A DNA stretch of 9,787 nt from assembly GCA_038237665.1 (NCBI GenBank), contig JBBRYK010000094.1, positions 1 to 9,787 on the forward strand. Direction: 5' to 3'. Positions 1-6,715 of the stretch are shown here, piece by piece. This DNA is from JBBRYK01 sp038237665. Its GTDB lineage: Bacteria > Actinomycetota > Thermoleophilia > Gaiellales > Gaiellaceae. The notes beneath the pieces were generated by a model, which made no database searches, had not been told where the DNA came from, and worked only from the letters and a program-made list of their open reading frames with translations. Each line of letters begins with the position of its first letter. Position 1 is the first letter of the stretch. A program made the position numbers and the translations under genes.

Positions 1-1275
1 ATCGCGGACTGCCCCGACGGGGTCGGCGGCGTCTTGGAGCGCATCCAGTTGTGGGATCGGCGCGCCGCGAAGCTGCGCGAACTCCTCGACGATCCGCTCG
101 GGCGTGTGCACGGCGCGTCCGCGCAGCCTCCCTTCGACGAAGTCGACGCCGGGGCGCGGGATCCCGGAGTACGGGGTCCGCAGGAACGAGAAGACGTCGG
201 AACGGCTGCCGCCGAGCCACGCGAACCGGAGCAGGGCGAGCAGCGCCCGGCCGAAGGGGGTCTGGCCGAGCTTGCCGTAGCCCTCGAAGGCGAACGGGAG
301 CCCGAGCGTACCGAGCGCCGTCTCGAGCGGCGCGCGCAGCAGGTCGAGCGACGGACAGACGATTCCGATTTGCTCGGGATCCATCCCCGCGCGCAGGAGG
401 GACGCGACCTCTTCGGTCACGAGCTCGAGCGCGCCCCGGACTCCTGCCCCCTCGAAGAAGCGGATCGCGCCCTCGATCGGCGGCGCCTCGACCGCGGGTT
501 TGTCGTGGAACAGGTGCCGCTCGACGTGCGCTATCGCGGGATGCGCGTAGTCAGACCACTTCGGCGGCAGCTCTTCGACGGCGCCGTCCGCGAGCCGGGC
601 TAGATCCTCGGCCGTGCGGGCGAGCGACGCGAAGGCGGCGCGGCCGGGCTCATAGGGAAGCGACACGGTCACCTCGGCGCGGGCCGACAGGGCTTCGAGC
701 AGCGACCACTCGGCGCCCGTCAGATCCTCGAACCCGTACGCGAAGACGGGCTCACCGTGCCACGCGTCGAGGTCGCTCGCGAGCCGTTCGGCGGCGTGGC
801 AGCGCAGGAGATCCGCGTCCCAGAGCTCCAGGCGGTCCAGCTCGGTGCGATAGGCGGCGTAGAGTCGGCCCAGGTCGCCGTCCAGCTCCGCCGGATCGAG
901 GAGGCCCGACTCGAGCTCGGAAACCGCGGACAGGAGAGCGTCGGCGAACCCGCCGAAGCGTGCGGACCGCGAGAGGCCGTTCAGCGAGGCGGTCGTGACC
1001 GCGTGGCGCACGACGAAAAGCCTCTGGAGCTCGGTCACGACGGGGCGAGCGGCGGGCGAAGATCGCGCGAGCCGGCGGAAGACGTCATCGAACGTACCGA
1101 TCTCGCCCGCGAGAAGCGCCGGCCGTCGCCGCACCAGCTCGAGCTCGATCCGGTTGACGTCCGCCCGGTTCGGCACGATCAGGACCGGCGACCGGTCAAG
1201 GGCGTCGAGATAGCGGTCGAGCAGGAGCTCTACCTTCCCGGCATTCGCCGGGCCAGCCAGCAATCTAAGACCCAC
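1..1275 (-). CDS. AddB/RexB-like helicase-nuclease subunit, N-terminal part (3' end beyond window)
   Basis: The minus strand is open for 425 codons from a GTG at 1275 to the left edge, so the C-terminus is not visible. The product starts MGLRLLAGPANAGK: a first beta-strand, then a Walker-A-like loop (G8-PANAG-K14) followed by Val15 where active P-loops have Thr or Ser. Next comes a run PVLIVPNRADVNRIELEL and a segment on the pattern GEIGTFDDVFRRLA, as in the UvrD-like N-terminal domain of AddB/RexB-type proteins. These partner an AddA/RecB-like helicase to process double-strand break ends for recombination; the family is usually about 1000 residues with a C-terminal PD-(D/E)XK nuclease, which would lie outside this window. 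The degenerate P-loop fits the inactivated helicase fold of AddB. I chose GTG because it precedes the first strand directly and lies six bases after a TATCCT hexamer; TTG at 1263 is the alternative. Another ATPase of the PD-(D/E)XK/UvrD group is possible. Confidence 0.8.
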   Translation of the reverse strand, partial: MGLRLLAGPANAGKVELLLDRYLDALDRSPVLIVPNRADVNRIELELVRRRPALLAGEIGTFDDVFRRLARSSPAARPVVTELQRLFVVRHAVTTASLNGLSRSARFGGFADALLSAVSELESGLLDPAELDGDLGRLYAAYRTELDRLELWDADLLRCHAAERLASDLDAWHGEPVFAYGFEDLTGAEWSLLEALSARAEVTVSLPYEPGRAAFASLARTAEDLARLADGAVEELPPKWSDYAHPAIAHVERHLFHDKPAVEAPPIEGAIRFFEGAGVRGALELVTEEVASLLRAGMDPEQIGIVCPSLDLLRAPLETALGTLGLPFAFEGYGKLGQTPFGRALLALLRFAWLGGSRSDVFSFLRTPYSGIPRPGVDFVEGRLRGRAVHTPERIVEEFAQLRGAPIPQLDALQDAADPVGAVRD

Positions 1276-1281
1276 CCACCC

Positions 1282-1287
1282 AGGATA
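1282..1287 (-). promoter_or_regulatory. Putative -10 box (TATCCT) of the AddB-like gene
   Basis: On the minus strand TATCCT is followed by exactly six bases (GGGTGG) and then the GTG start. With normal -10 to +1 geometry, transcription would begin at the start codon, giving a leaderless mRNA. No convincing -35 box is seen. An AGGAGG at 1316-1321 lies about 40 bases upstream of the start, with no usable start codon near it. Confidence 0.4.
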
Positions 1288-1458
1288 GAGCCCGGGTTGG
1301 ACGGCTTTGAGCCCGCCTCCTGGAGAAAGCCGGAACGTGCGCGAAAGGGCGTCAGACGGCGTCGACGAACGGCTCGGGCTGACCGGCGTGGTGAGGAACG
1401 CGCAAGCGTCGCCCTCGCGCGCGACCCGGGTCCGCCCGAGCCCGGTTCCCGGTACCGG

Positions 1459-1662
1459 CTAGGCGGCGGCGGTAGCTGACTTCGGCCGGCGGCCGCGTCG
1501 TGCCGCCGCGTGGCCGGGCATCTTGCCCGCGCAGTCGTCGCACAGATCAGCCTGCTTCGCGCCGCGGCGTGCGTCCGTGAATGTCATGCGCAGCGTCGCG
1601 CCTTTGTTGTCTCCGACTTCCTTGCCGCAGCTGTCGCAGACGAGCACTGTCTTTCGAGCCAA
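1459..1662 (-). CDS. Small putative zinc-binding protein with two CxxC knuckles and a basic tail
   Basis: This 67-residue protein starts MARKTVLVCDSCGKEV. It has two CxxC pairs, Cys9/Cys12 and Cys41/Cys44, about 28 residues apart, the spacing of a single four-cysteine zinc site. Between them lies a short stretch (ATLRMTFTDARRGAKQADL) that could form a beta-hairpin. The C-terminus is Arg/Lys-rich: RRGRRPK at residues 55-61 resembles an AT-hook or the RGR minor-groove motif of actinobacterial nucleoid proteins. The start is TTG at 1662, preceded by AAGGAGG, rather than an in-frame ATG at 1698 that would add 12 residues ahead of the ribosome-binding site. I recognise the pattern as a small uncharacterised protein seen in high-GC actinobacteria, but know no assigned function. 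It lies between TopIB and the AddB-like gene on the same strand and probably has its own promoter. A nucleic-acid-binding role is inference. Confidence 0.75.
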   Translation of the reverse strand: MARKTVLVCDSCGKEVGDNKGATLRMTFTDARRGAKQADLCDDCAGKMPGHAAARRGRRPKSATAAA

Positions 1663-1665
1663 GAT

Positions 1666-1672
1666 CCTCCTT
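1666..1672 (-). promoter_or_regulatory. Shine-Dalgarno AAGGAGG of the small zinc-binding protein
   Basis: AAGGAGG lies three bases before the TTG start at 1662. It decides the start in favour of TTG over the in-frame upstream ATG at 1698. It is the only near-perfect Shine-Dalgarno sequence next to a start codon in the window. Confidence 0.7.
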
Positions 1673-1687
1673 GAGATTCCTGAATGG

Positions 1688-1702
1688 GGGTGGCCCACCC
1701 TA
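1688..1702 (-). promoter_or_regulatory. Candidate promoter with overlapping palindrome upstream of the small zinc-protein gene
   Basis: GGGTGG-C-CCACCC (1688-1700) is a 6+1+6 inverted repeat. On the minus strand it overlaps TAGGGT (1702-1697), which fits the TANNNT -10 pattern. Transcription would begin near 1690, leaving a leader of under 30 bases that contains the Shine-Dalgarno. A repressor-type operator at this site is a guess. It could also be a short structure at the 3' end of the TopIB transcript, whose stop is at 1723. Confidence 0.3.
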
Positions 1703-1722
1703 GCGCAATTGTCCGGTGCGAA

Positions 1723-2742
1723 CTAGGCAGCGGCGCGTGCACGGCGAATTCGCCACGACCGCAGGAGGCTCAACAACGCTTGCTCCTCAAGCTCGAGGCC
1801 GATATCACGAGCCGTGACGATCCGTAAATGCCGAGGGCGGAAATCCTCGATCGTGCGCCCGTCGAGATACTGCTCGACGACCGCTGGGCTCACGTACGAA
1901 GCGCGTGTGACGGCAGGGGTATTTCCCAGCCGGTCCGCGACTCTTCGCATCACCGCTGCGACGCTGCGCTTGCCTTCGGTTTCCGACTCCGGAGGGCCGC
2001 GCTCGGCAAACGCAATTCCAGCGAGCAACGTGCCTCCCCACGTCCGGAAGTCCTTGGCGCTGAACTCCTCACCCAGGTATTCGCGGATGTACTCGTTCAA
2101 GCGCCGCGAGTGGAGGTTGGAGATCCTCCCCTCCTCGTCCCTATATCGGAACACCCGCCGCCCGCCGGGCAGCGCCAACAGGTCGCGCACTGCGTCCGCG
2201 AGTTCCGAGTCGACGAGAGCGGTGCGAACGAGCACCTTGTGCTTGCCGCGGAAGCTGAACGCGATCCTGTTTCCGCGCACCGAGACGTGACGCCGGGTCA
2301 GCGTGGTCACGCCGTACGTCCGCGATTCCCTGACGTAGCGCTCCGAGCCTGGGCGAAACCAGGTCTGATTGAGCAACCGCACTGCGATCGCCGACACGCG
2401 CAGCCTGTCGTAGGTATCGCGCTCCATGTGCTCGGCCATCGCGGCACGCAGCTCGGGAAGGGCCTCCGCAAAGCGAATCAACTGGTCGTACTTTGCTTGC
2501 TCCTGCTGCGCGCGGTACTCCGGGTGGTACAGGTACTGGCGTCGCCCGGCCGCGTCGACCCCGGTCGCCTGGAGCTTGGAGCCTGCACGCGGCGAGATCC
2601 AGACGTCCTTCCAGGCGGGGGGAATGACAAGCGTCTCGATCCGCTGCAGCTTCGTCTCATCCGTGATCGACTTTCCGCGCGAGTCGACGTAGCGAAATCC
2701 TCGCTTCGAGCCCAAGCGTCGCCAACCCCCTGTACGCGCCAT
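1723..2742 (-). CDS. DNA topoisomerase IB (bacterial, poxvirus-like)
   Basis: This 339-residue protein is the usual length for bacterial TopIB. Such enzymes relax both positive and negative supercoils by cutting one strand through a 3'-phosphotyrosine, without ATP or metal. The N-terminal domain carries the hallmark IPPAWKDVWISP (40-51) and LQATGVDAAGRRQYLYHP (57-74). The catalytic residues can be placed by comparison with vaccinia topoisomerase: Arg130 (WFRPGSERY), Lys167 (SFRGK), Arg233 (KDFRTWGGT), Asn274 where the poxviral enzyme has His (LGNTPAV, common in bacterial members), and nucleophile Tyr283 (ASYVSP). The enzyme therefore looks intact and active. ATG at 2742 is chosen because the family similarity starts within about ten residues of it; the frame stays open upstream but only into the divergent dehydrogenase gene. 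No Shine-Dalgarno is visible. It diverges from the plus-strand gene at 2802 and is followed on the same strand by the small zinc protein. Confidence 0.93.
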   Translation of the reverse strand: MARTGGWRRLGSKRGFRYVDSRGKSITDETKLQRIETLVIPPAWKDVWISPRAGSKLQATGVDAAGRRQYLYHPEYRAQQEQAKYDQLIRFAEALPELRAAMAEHMERDTYDRLRVSAIAVRLLNQTWFRPGSERYVRESRTYGVTTLTRRHVSVRGNRIAFSFRGKHKVLVRTALVDSELADAVRDLLALPGGRRVFRYRDEEGRISNLHSRRLNEYIREYLGEEFSAKDFRTWGGTLLAGIAFAERGPPESETEGKRSVAAVMRRVADRLGNTPAVTRASYVSPAVVEQYLDGRTIEDFRPRHLRIVTARDIGLELEEQALLSLLRSWRIRRARAAA

Positions 2743-2801
2743 AGGCGCACATGTTGTCCACGACCGGGCCGCGCTAATCGCGCAGTAGAATCGCGCGGGC
2801 G
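2743..2801. promoter_or_regulatory. Divergent intergenic promoter region with direct repeat AATCGCGC
   Basis: These 59 bases separate the divergent starts of topoisomerase IB and the dehydrogenase and must hold at least part of both promoters. AATCGCGC occurs twice, at 2776-2783 and 2789-2796 (13 bp apart). For the plus gene, TAGAAT at 2786-2791 is a good -10 candidate, ten bases before ATG 2802, with no Shine-Dalgarno and no clear -35. I see no clear -10 for the minus gene. Confidence 0.45.
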
Positions 2802-3872
2802 ATGGACGCCAAGACGATCGTCGTTCTCGAGGGGGATCAGACGGGACAGGAGTTGCTCGAGGAGGCGCTGCGCGTTCTGCAGCCCGAGGTGATTGGAATC
2901 GAGCTCGACTTGCCGCGCTACGACCTGTCGCTCGAGTCACGCCGGGCGACCGAGAACCGCATCGTCTACGACGCAGCGGCGGCGATTCGCGAGCACGGGC
3001 TGGGCCTGAAAGGTGCAACGGTGACGCCGGAAGGGCGTGACGACGTCGGCTCTCCGAATCGCATCCTGCGGGAGGAGATCGGCGGACAGGTCATCGTCCG
3101 AACCGGCAGGCGCATCCCAGGAGTCGTCCCGCTCGGCGGGGTCCACGCACCGATCTCGATCGTGCGGATGGCAGTCGGGGATGCCTACGGTGCGAAGGAA
3201 TGGCGCGAGGGCGAGGGCGACGACGAAGTCGCGTACCGCACCGAGCGGATCGAGCGGGGCATCTGCCGGTCGGTGGCGGAGTTTTCCTTTCGCCAGGCCG
3301 AGCGCACGGGCGCCAAGGTCTTCGGCGGCCCCAAGTACACCGTCAGTCCAACCTATGAGGGCATGCTCAAGGAGGAGATGGACGCGGCCGCCGAGCGCCA
3401 TCCCGGCGTCCCGTACGAGCCCCAGCTGATCGACGCGACATTTGCACTCCTGGTCGCGTCCACCGGCGCGCCGCTCGTGATTCCCGCCCTGAATCGCGAC
3501 GGAGACATCCTCTCGGATCTCGTTCTCCCGCTCTTTGGCTCGATCGCAGGCTCGGAGTCACTGCTCGTTGCCTTCAACCAGGAGTACGTGCCTCGAGCAG
3601 TCATGGCGGAGGCGGCGCACGGAACCGCCCCTTCGCTCGAGGGCAAGAACGTCGCGAACCCCATGGCGATGATTCTCGCGGGCGCCGCGCTGCTGGCCTA
3701 TGGAGGCGAGGAAGCGCACCAGGCAGGCCGTGCGATCCGGGAGGCGTGCCTCGAAGCGGTCTCCGAGGGAGTCCGGACCGCCGACCTCGGCGGGCATGCC
3801 GGCACCTCGGACTTCACTGACGAGGTCGTCCGTCGCACGCGGACGAAGCTCGAGGTCTGGGCGACGCTTTAA
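2802..3872 (+). CDS. Isocitrate/isopropylmalate dehydrogenase family enzyme (compact, type II IDH-like)
   Basis: This 356-residue beta-decarboxylating dehydrogenase would be cytoplasmic and use NAD or NADP. The N-terminal half follows type II (eukaryote-like) NADP-isocitrate dehydrogenase closely: LDLPRYDLSLESRRAT (35-50), DAAAAIREHGLGLKGATVTP (57-76), and GSPNRILREEIGG with Ser84, Asn86 and Arg90. Arg100, Arg122 and Tyr129 (VRMAVGDAY) match the isocitrate-binding arginines and catalytic tyrosine. Lys178 (GPKYT) fits the catalytic lysine, and Asp211, Asp235 and Asp239 (DGDILSD) the metal ligands. The coenzyme region is AEAAHGTAPSLEGKNVANP (269-287), nearer the bacterial IDH/IPMDH pattern. It is some 50-60 residues shorter than typical type II enzymes, mostly because the clasp segment after Tyr129 is short. 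Isocitrate is the likely substrate; homoisocitrate, isopropylmalate or tartrate-like substrates cannot be excluded. There is no Shine-Dalgarno, so it may be translated from a leaderless or very short-leader mRNA. Confidence 0.88.
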   Translation: MDAKTIVVLEGDQTGQELLEEALRVLQPEVIGIELDLPRYDLSLESRRATENRIVYDAAAAIREHGLGLKGATVTPEGRDDVGSPNRILREEIGGQVIVRTGRRIPGVVPLGGVHAPISIVRMAVGDAYGAKEWREGEGDDEVAYRTERIERGICRSVAEFSFRQAERTGAKVFGGPKYTVSPTYEGMLKEEMDAAAERHPGVPYEPQLIDATFALLVASTGAPLVIPALNRDGDILSDLVLPLFGSIAGSESLLVAFNQEYVPRAVMAEAAHGTAPSLEGKNVANPMAMILAGAALLAYGGEEAHQAGRAIREACLEAVSEGVRTADLGGHAGTSDFTDEVVRRTRTKLEVWATL

Positions 3873-3878
3873 GAACCT

Positions 3879-3905
3879 GTCCAAGTAACAAAGTGTTACT
3901 TGGAC
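3879..3905. terminator. Perfect 12-bp inverted repeat, probable bidirectional terminator
   Basis: GTCCAAGTAACA, a three-base loop AAG, then TGTTACTTGGAC form a perfect 12-bp stem, extendable by a T-G and two C-G pairs (CCT/GGG). It starts 6 bases after the stop of the dehydrogenase and ends 26 bases before the 3' end of the convergent phosphoesterase gene, so it could serve both. There is no strong T-tract on either side; the minus-strand exit (AGGTTCTT) is slightly T-rich. The stem is much richer in A+T than its surroundings. It could also be one copy of a dispersed genomic repeat. Confidence 0.7.
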
Positions 3906-3931
3906 GGGCCGCGCCGGGCCTTGCGCGGGCG

Positions 3932-4777
3932 CTACTTCCAGATCCCCGTGATTGGACGAGCGTGCGCGGAGAGGCCGAGCCGTCGCAGACCCCACGCGTC
4001 CTCGATCGTCCGCAAGAGCCCGTAATGGTTCAGGACCGGCGCGTACTTCGACCCCGGCCGAACCGTGGGCCCGAGCGCCAGTGCAAGGGTTTCACCGCCT
4101 CCGCCGACGTCCGTCAAGCCCTCGTCGAAGACGACGAAGATCACGCTGTTCTTGAGCTCCGGGCTCTTGAGCAACACGTTCGTGACGTTGGCGAGCCAGG
4201 CGTCACCCGTCTCGACCGGGCAGTCGTGCATGCTGTTGCACAGGTCGGGGACAAGGAGCGCGAAATCGGGCATTTTGTGACGCGAGAGGTCTCCCCAAAG
4301 TTGCTCGAACGGGACGACGCGGTTGCGCTGCGCCGGCAGCTCGAGAACGCCGCTGAAGTAGAGAAACGGGTCGTGCTTCTTCGCGTAGCGGCCCGCGAAG
4401 GGCCCGGTCCAGCCCGGCGACGGTAGACCTTCGGCGTAGGTCTTCCAGGTCTTCTTCGCTCGCCGTAGCGTGTCGGCTAGGCTCGGCGCCGAGATGGCGC
4501 AATCGGTGCAGTTCGACGTGATCCCCTGCGTCGAGCCCGAGACGAGCGCGAGGTAGTTCGGCAGGCTCGGGTGGGTCACAGCGTGATAGCCCGTCAGCTG
4601 CGCGTACCTGGAAGCGAGCGTGTCGAAGGTCGGCGCTGAGCCGAGCACGGACGGACGCTCCTTGTTCTCGAAGACGATCACGAACACGTGCTTGAACGCC
4701 GGCACCGCACGTGGACTCGCAGAACCGCCGGGGACGAGCGCCAGCGCTGCGAACGCCGCACAAAGCAGTCTGCGCAT
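3932..4777 (-). CDS. Secreted phosphoesterase (PF04185-type, acid phosphatase/phospholipase C-like)
   Basis: This 281-residue exported protein has a signal peptide: MRR, a hydrophobic core to about residue 15, then GGSA before a probable cut near Ala20. No lipobox is seen. The fold belongs to the phosphoesterase branch of the alkaline phosphatase superfamily. Conserved blocks are VIVFENK (33-39, Glu37-Asn38), YHAVTHPSLPNYLALVSG (64-81, with the Thr68/Ser71 region expected to hold the nucleophile), LLVPDLCNSMHDCP (174-187, Asp178, His184, Asp185), VFDEG (216-220, Asp218-Glu219), and HYGLLRTIEDAWGL (251-264). Four cysteines outside the signal (90, 93, 180, 186) could form disulfides. The substrate is unknown; relatives cleave phosphomonoesters or phospholipid head groups. 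The ATG start lies 9 bp after the stop of the GT-C gene, so it is the last gene of that operon. No Shine-Dalgarno is seen. Confidence 0.88.
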   Translation of the reverse strand: MRRLLCAAFAALALVPGGSASPRAVPAFKHVFVIVFENKERPSVLGSAPTFDTLASRYAQLTGYHAVTHPSLPNYLALVSGSTQGITSNCTDCAISAPSLADTLRRAKKTWKTYAEGLPSPGWTGPFAGRYAKKHDPFLYFSGVLELPAQRNRVVPFEQLWGDLSRHKMPDFALLVPDLCNSMHDCPVETGDAWLANVTNVLLKSPELKNSVIFVVFDEGLTDVGGGGETLALALGPTVRPGSKYAPVLNHYGLLRTIEDAWGLRRLGLSAHARPITGIWK

Positions 4778-4786
4778 CGAAGCAGG

Positions 4787-6715
4787 CTAGCGGCGGAATG
4801 CGACGGTCGGCGCGGTCACGGCCGGCGCTGACACGACGTCGAAGGTGCAGAGCCCGTTCGGCCGCGGCGGGCGGGCTGGGATCGTCCCACTCCAGCGTCC
4901 GCCCTCGTCGAGTCGGACCCGAGCGTAGAGGGAGTCGTTTCGACGCAGCTCGACTCTGTCGGGCAGCGGGCCGTGCAGCCTCAGTCGCAGCGAGCCTCCG
5001 CGACAGCCATAGGCCAGCACGCGGACGTGGCCCGCGACGCGCTGTGTCCAGACGGAGATCCGTGCCGGCAGATCGAGCCGCCAGAGGACGATCCCGACCT
5101 GAACGGACTTGATCGGCCGCCCGACGAAGGTCACCGGGTAGAGCGAGGCGAGGTAGGACGTCGTCACGCCGGCAAGGCGGCCATCCGGCGTAGCCTCGAC
5201 CCGCGTCTGCGGCAGGCCACCCGGCACCCCCACCGAGCCGAGGTCGTAGACGCGCTCTATGCGGCGGTTCCAGAACACGTTCTGCCAGACGGCTGGCCAG
5301 TTGACGTCGCCGATGAAGAGATACGAGACAGGCCCGTGCGCGCTGCGGTCGATCCAGCGGCGGTCCGGCCCGGTCGACGCCGCCTGGACGAAGCGGTCGC
5401 GTTCGAGAATCTCCCGGCTGACGTCGATCGAGATCCAGATGAAAAGCGCGGCGAGCAGCACGGGGAGGATCACGACGAACCGGCGTGGGACGAGTGCGAA
5501 GGCGGCGGCGAGCGCTCCTGCGGCGAGCGTGGCGATCAGATCGGGATGCCGTCCCGCGTGCTCGATCAGCGGCTGCAGCGTGAAGGCGTCCGGGAAGGCC
5601 TCAAGGACCGCGAATCTCCCCATTGGAAGTGCCGCGGCGAGAGCGACGGCACCGACGGCCACAAGGGCGGTCGCGAGCCTCGGCCGCGGGGCTCCCCGGT
5701 CGAGCCACACGGCGAGCCCGACAAAGGCGACCGGCGCCAGGGGCAAGAGGTTTCGCTCGGCCAGCAGCCCGACGTGCCGCGACGCGAAGACGCCGACCTC
5801 GACGACGAGCCACGCACACAGGGACAGCGCCGTCGCGACATAGGCGGTGAGCCCGCCGCGCTCGTGCCGCAGCCCGATGAGGAGCAGGACGGCGCACAAC
5901 GGCACGACGCCGGTCATGAGCATGAGGTCGCCCGCGTGGTAGAGCGCGTACCGCCCCGCCTCGCTCGCGGAGTAGCTCGTCTCGCCCGCCGGCGAATACG
6001 CGCCGAAGAGTGCGCTCAGGTTTCCGTCCGCGGCCAGCCGCCACGAGGCCCACGCGCCCGCCAGCGCGACCAGTCCGGCGCCGGCGGGCCAGAGCCGGAA
6101 TGCATCCCGTGGTCGGAGGTCGAGGGCGGCCTTGAGCACGAGGGCCGTAATGAATACGGGCAGGAGAACGAACGCCTGGAGCCGCGTCATGGCCGCGAGC
6201 GCGGAGGCGGCGACCAGCCAGCCCTGGCGCCGGAGGGTCGGACCCTCGAGCGCACGTGCGAGTGCCCACGCCGCGAGGACTAGCGCCGGGTAGAAGGCCA
6301 CCTCCGTCATCACGAGCCCCGAATAGGCGAGCCCGGGAAGGGCGACAGTCAGCGCAGCGGCGGCGAAGGCCCACCCAGAGCGAACGAGCGACCGCGCCCA
6401 GAAATACACCGGCACCGCCGTCAGGGACATCACGAGCGCCTGCAGCAGTTTCAGCCAGTGGTAGCCGCGCTCGAGATCGGCTACGGAGAGCGGGCCTCCG
6501 ACCAAAGCGGGAAAGACGAGTCCGAAGAAACCGATGTGCTCGTGCAGGACCTCGAAGCGGCCCGAGTTGTAGAGGCTCTTGCCGAGCTCGCCGTAGATGA
6601 CTTCGTCGGGCATTATCCAGGGCGTATGGACGCCGCCCGCGGCTGCGAAGCGCACGAGCGTCGAGCCCAACACCAGCCCGGCGAGAAGGAAGCCGGACCT
6701 GCCGAGGAGCCTCAC
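4787..6715 (-). CDS. Polytopic membrane protein, putative GT-C glycosyltransferase (second paralogue)
   Basis: This 642-residue protein has an N-terminal transmembrane helix (about 8-26) and then many hydrophobic segments to about residue 430. A mainly hydrophilic C-terminal domain of about 200 residues follows, probably outside the membrane. The first loop carries WIMPDEVIYGELGKSLY with Asp37-Glu38, the acidic motif expected of GT-C enzymes that use polyprenyl-phosphate sugars. Other conserved points are YSGLVMTEVAFYP (Glu138), AMTRLQAF (Arg178) and EVGVFASRHVGLLAERNL (306-323). The C-terminal domain contains IDRSAHGPVSYLFIGD and FWNRRIERVYDL. The likely role is transfer of a sugar to a cell-envelope acceptor; donor and acceptor are unknown. 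It starts with GTG at 6715, overlapping the TGA of the upstream paralogue as GTGA, which suggests translational coupling. It ends 9 bp before the phosphoesterase. The glycosyltransferase assignment rests on topology and the DE motif only. Confidence 0.82.
   Translation of the reverse strand: MRLLGRSGFLLAGLVLGSTLVRFAAAGGVHTPWIMPDEVIYGELGKSLYNSGRFEVLHEHIGFFGLVFPALVGGPLSVADLERGYHWLKLLQALVMSLTAVPVYFWARSLVRSGWAFAAAALTVALPGLAYSGLVMTEVAFYPALVLAAWALARALEGPTLRRQGWLVAASALAAMTRLQAFVLLPVFITALVLKAALDLRPRDAFRLWPAGAGLVALAGAWASWRLAADGNLSALFGAYSPAGETSYSASEAGRYALYHAGDLMLMTGVVPLCAVLLLIGLRHERGGLTAYVATALSLCAWLVVEVGVFASRHVGLLAERNLLPLAPVAFVGLAVWLDRGAPRPRLATALVAVGAVALAAALPMGRFAVLEAFPDAFTLQPLIEHAGRHPDLIATLAAGALAAAFALVPRRFVVILPVLLAALFIWISIDVSREILERDRFVQAASTGPDRRWIDRSAHGPVSYLFIGDVNWPAVWQNVFWNRRIERVYDLGSVGVPGGLPQTRVEATPDGRLAGVTTSYLASLYPVTFVGRPIKSVQVGIVLWRLDLPARISVWTQRVAGHVRVLAYGCRGGSLRLRLHGPLPDRVELRRNDSLYARVRLDEGGRWSGTIPARPPRPNGLCTFDVVSAPAVTAPTVAFRR

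Noticed and set aside
1449..1458. CCGGTACCGG palindrome just after the zinc-protein stop
   Set aside because: It is ten bases with no loop and no T-tract. Such short GC palindromes are common in this DNA, so I do not call it a terminator.
34..1479. Long plus-strand open frames across 34-603, 51-998 and 757-1479
   Set aside because: Their products are Arg/Glu/Gly-rich with no recognisable domain and lie opposite the AddB-like gene, whose minus-strand translation is clearly protein-like. They are antisense by-products of GC-rich codon usage.
1352..1543. Small minus-strand open frame of 63 codons between the zinc-protein and AddB-like genes
   Set aside because: It overlaps the zinc-protein gene in another frame, has no start signal and shows no family features. 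I treat 1276-1458 as non-coding with nothing clear beyond the CCGGTACCGG palindrome at 1449-1458.
2743..3018. N-terminal extension of topoisomerase IB up to 3018
   Set aside because: The extra 92 residues are low-complexity Arg/Ser/Pro sequence lying opposite the dehydrogenase gene. Family similarity begins just after ATG 2742.
4973..6283. Plus-strand open frame of 436 codons opposite the second GT-C gene
   Set aside because: Its product is highly charged and repetitive in composition, while the minus strand gives a coherent multi-helix membrane protein that aligns with its neighbour.
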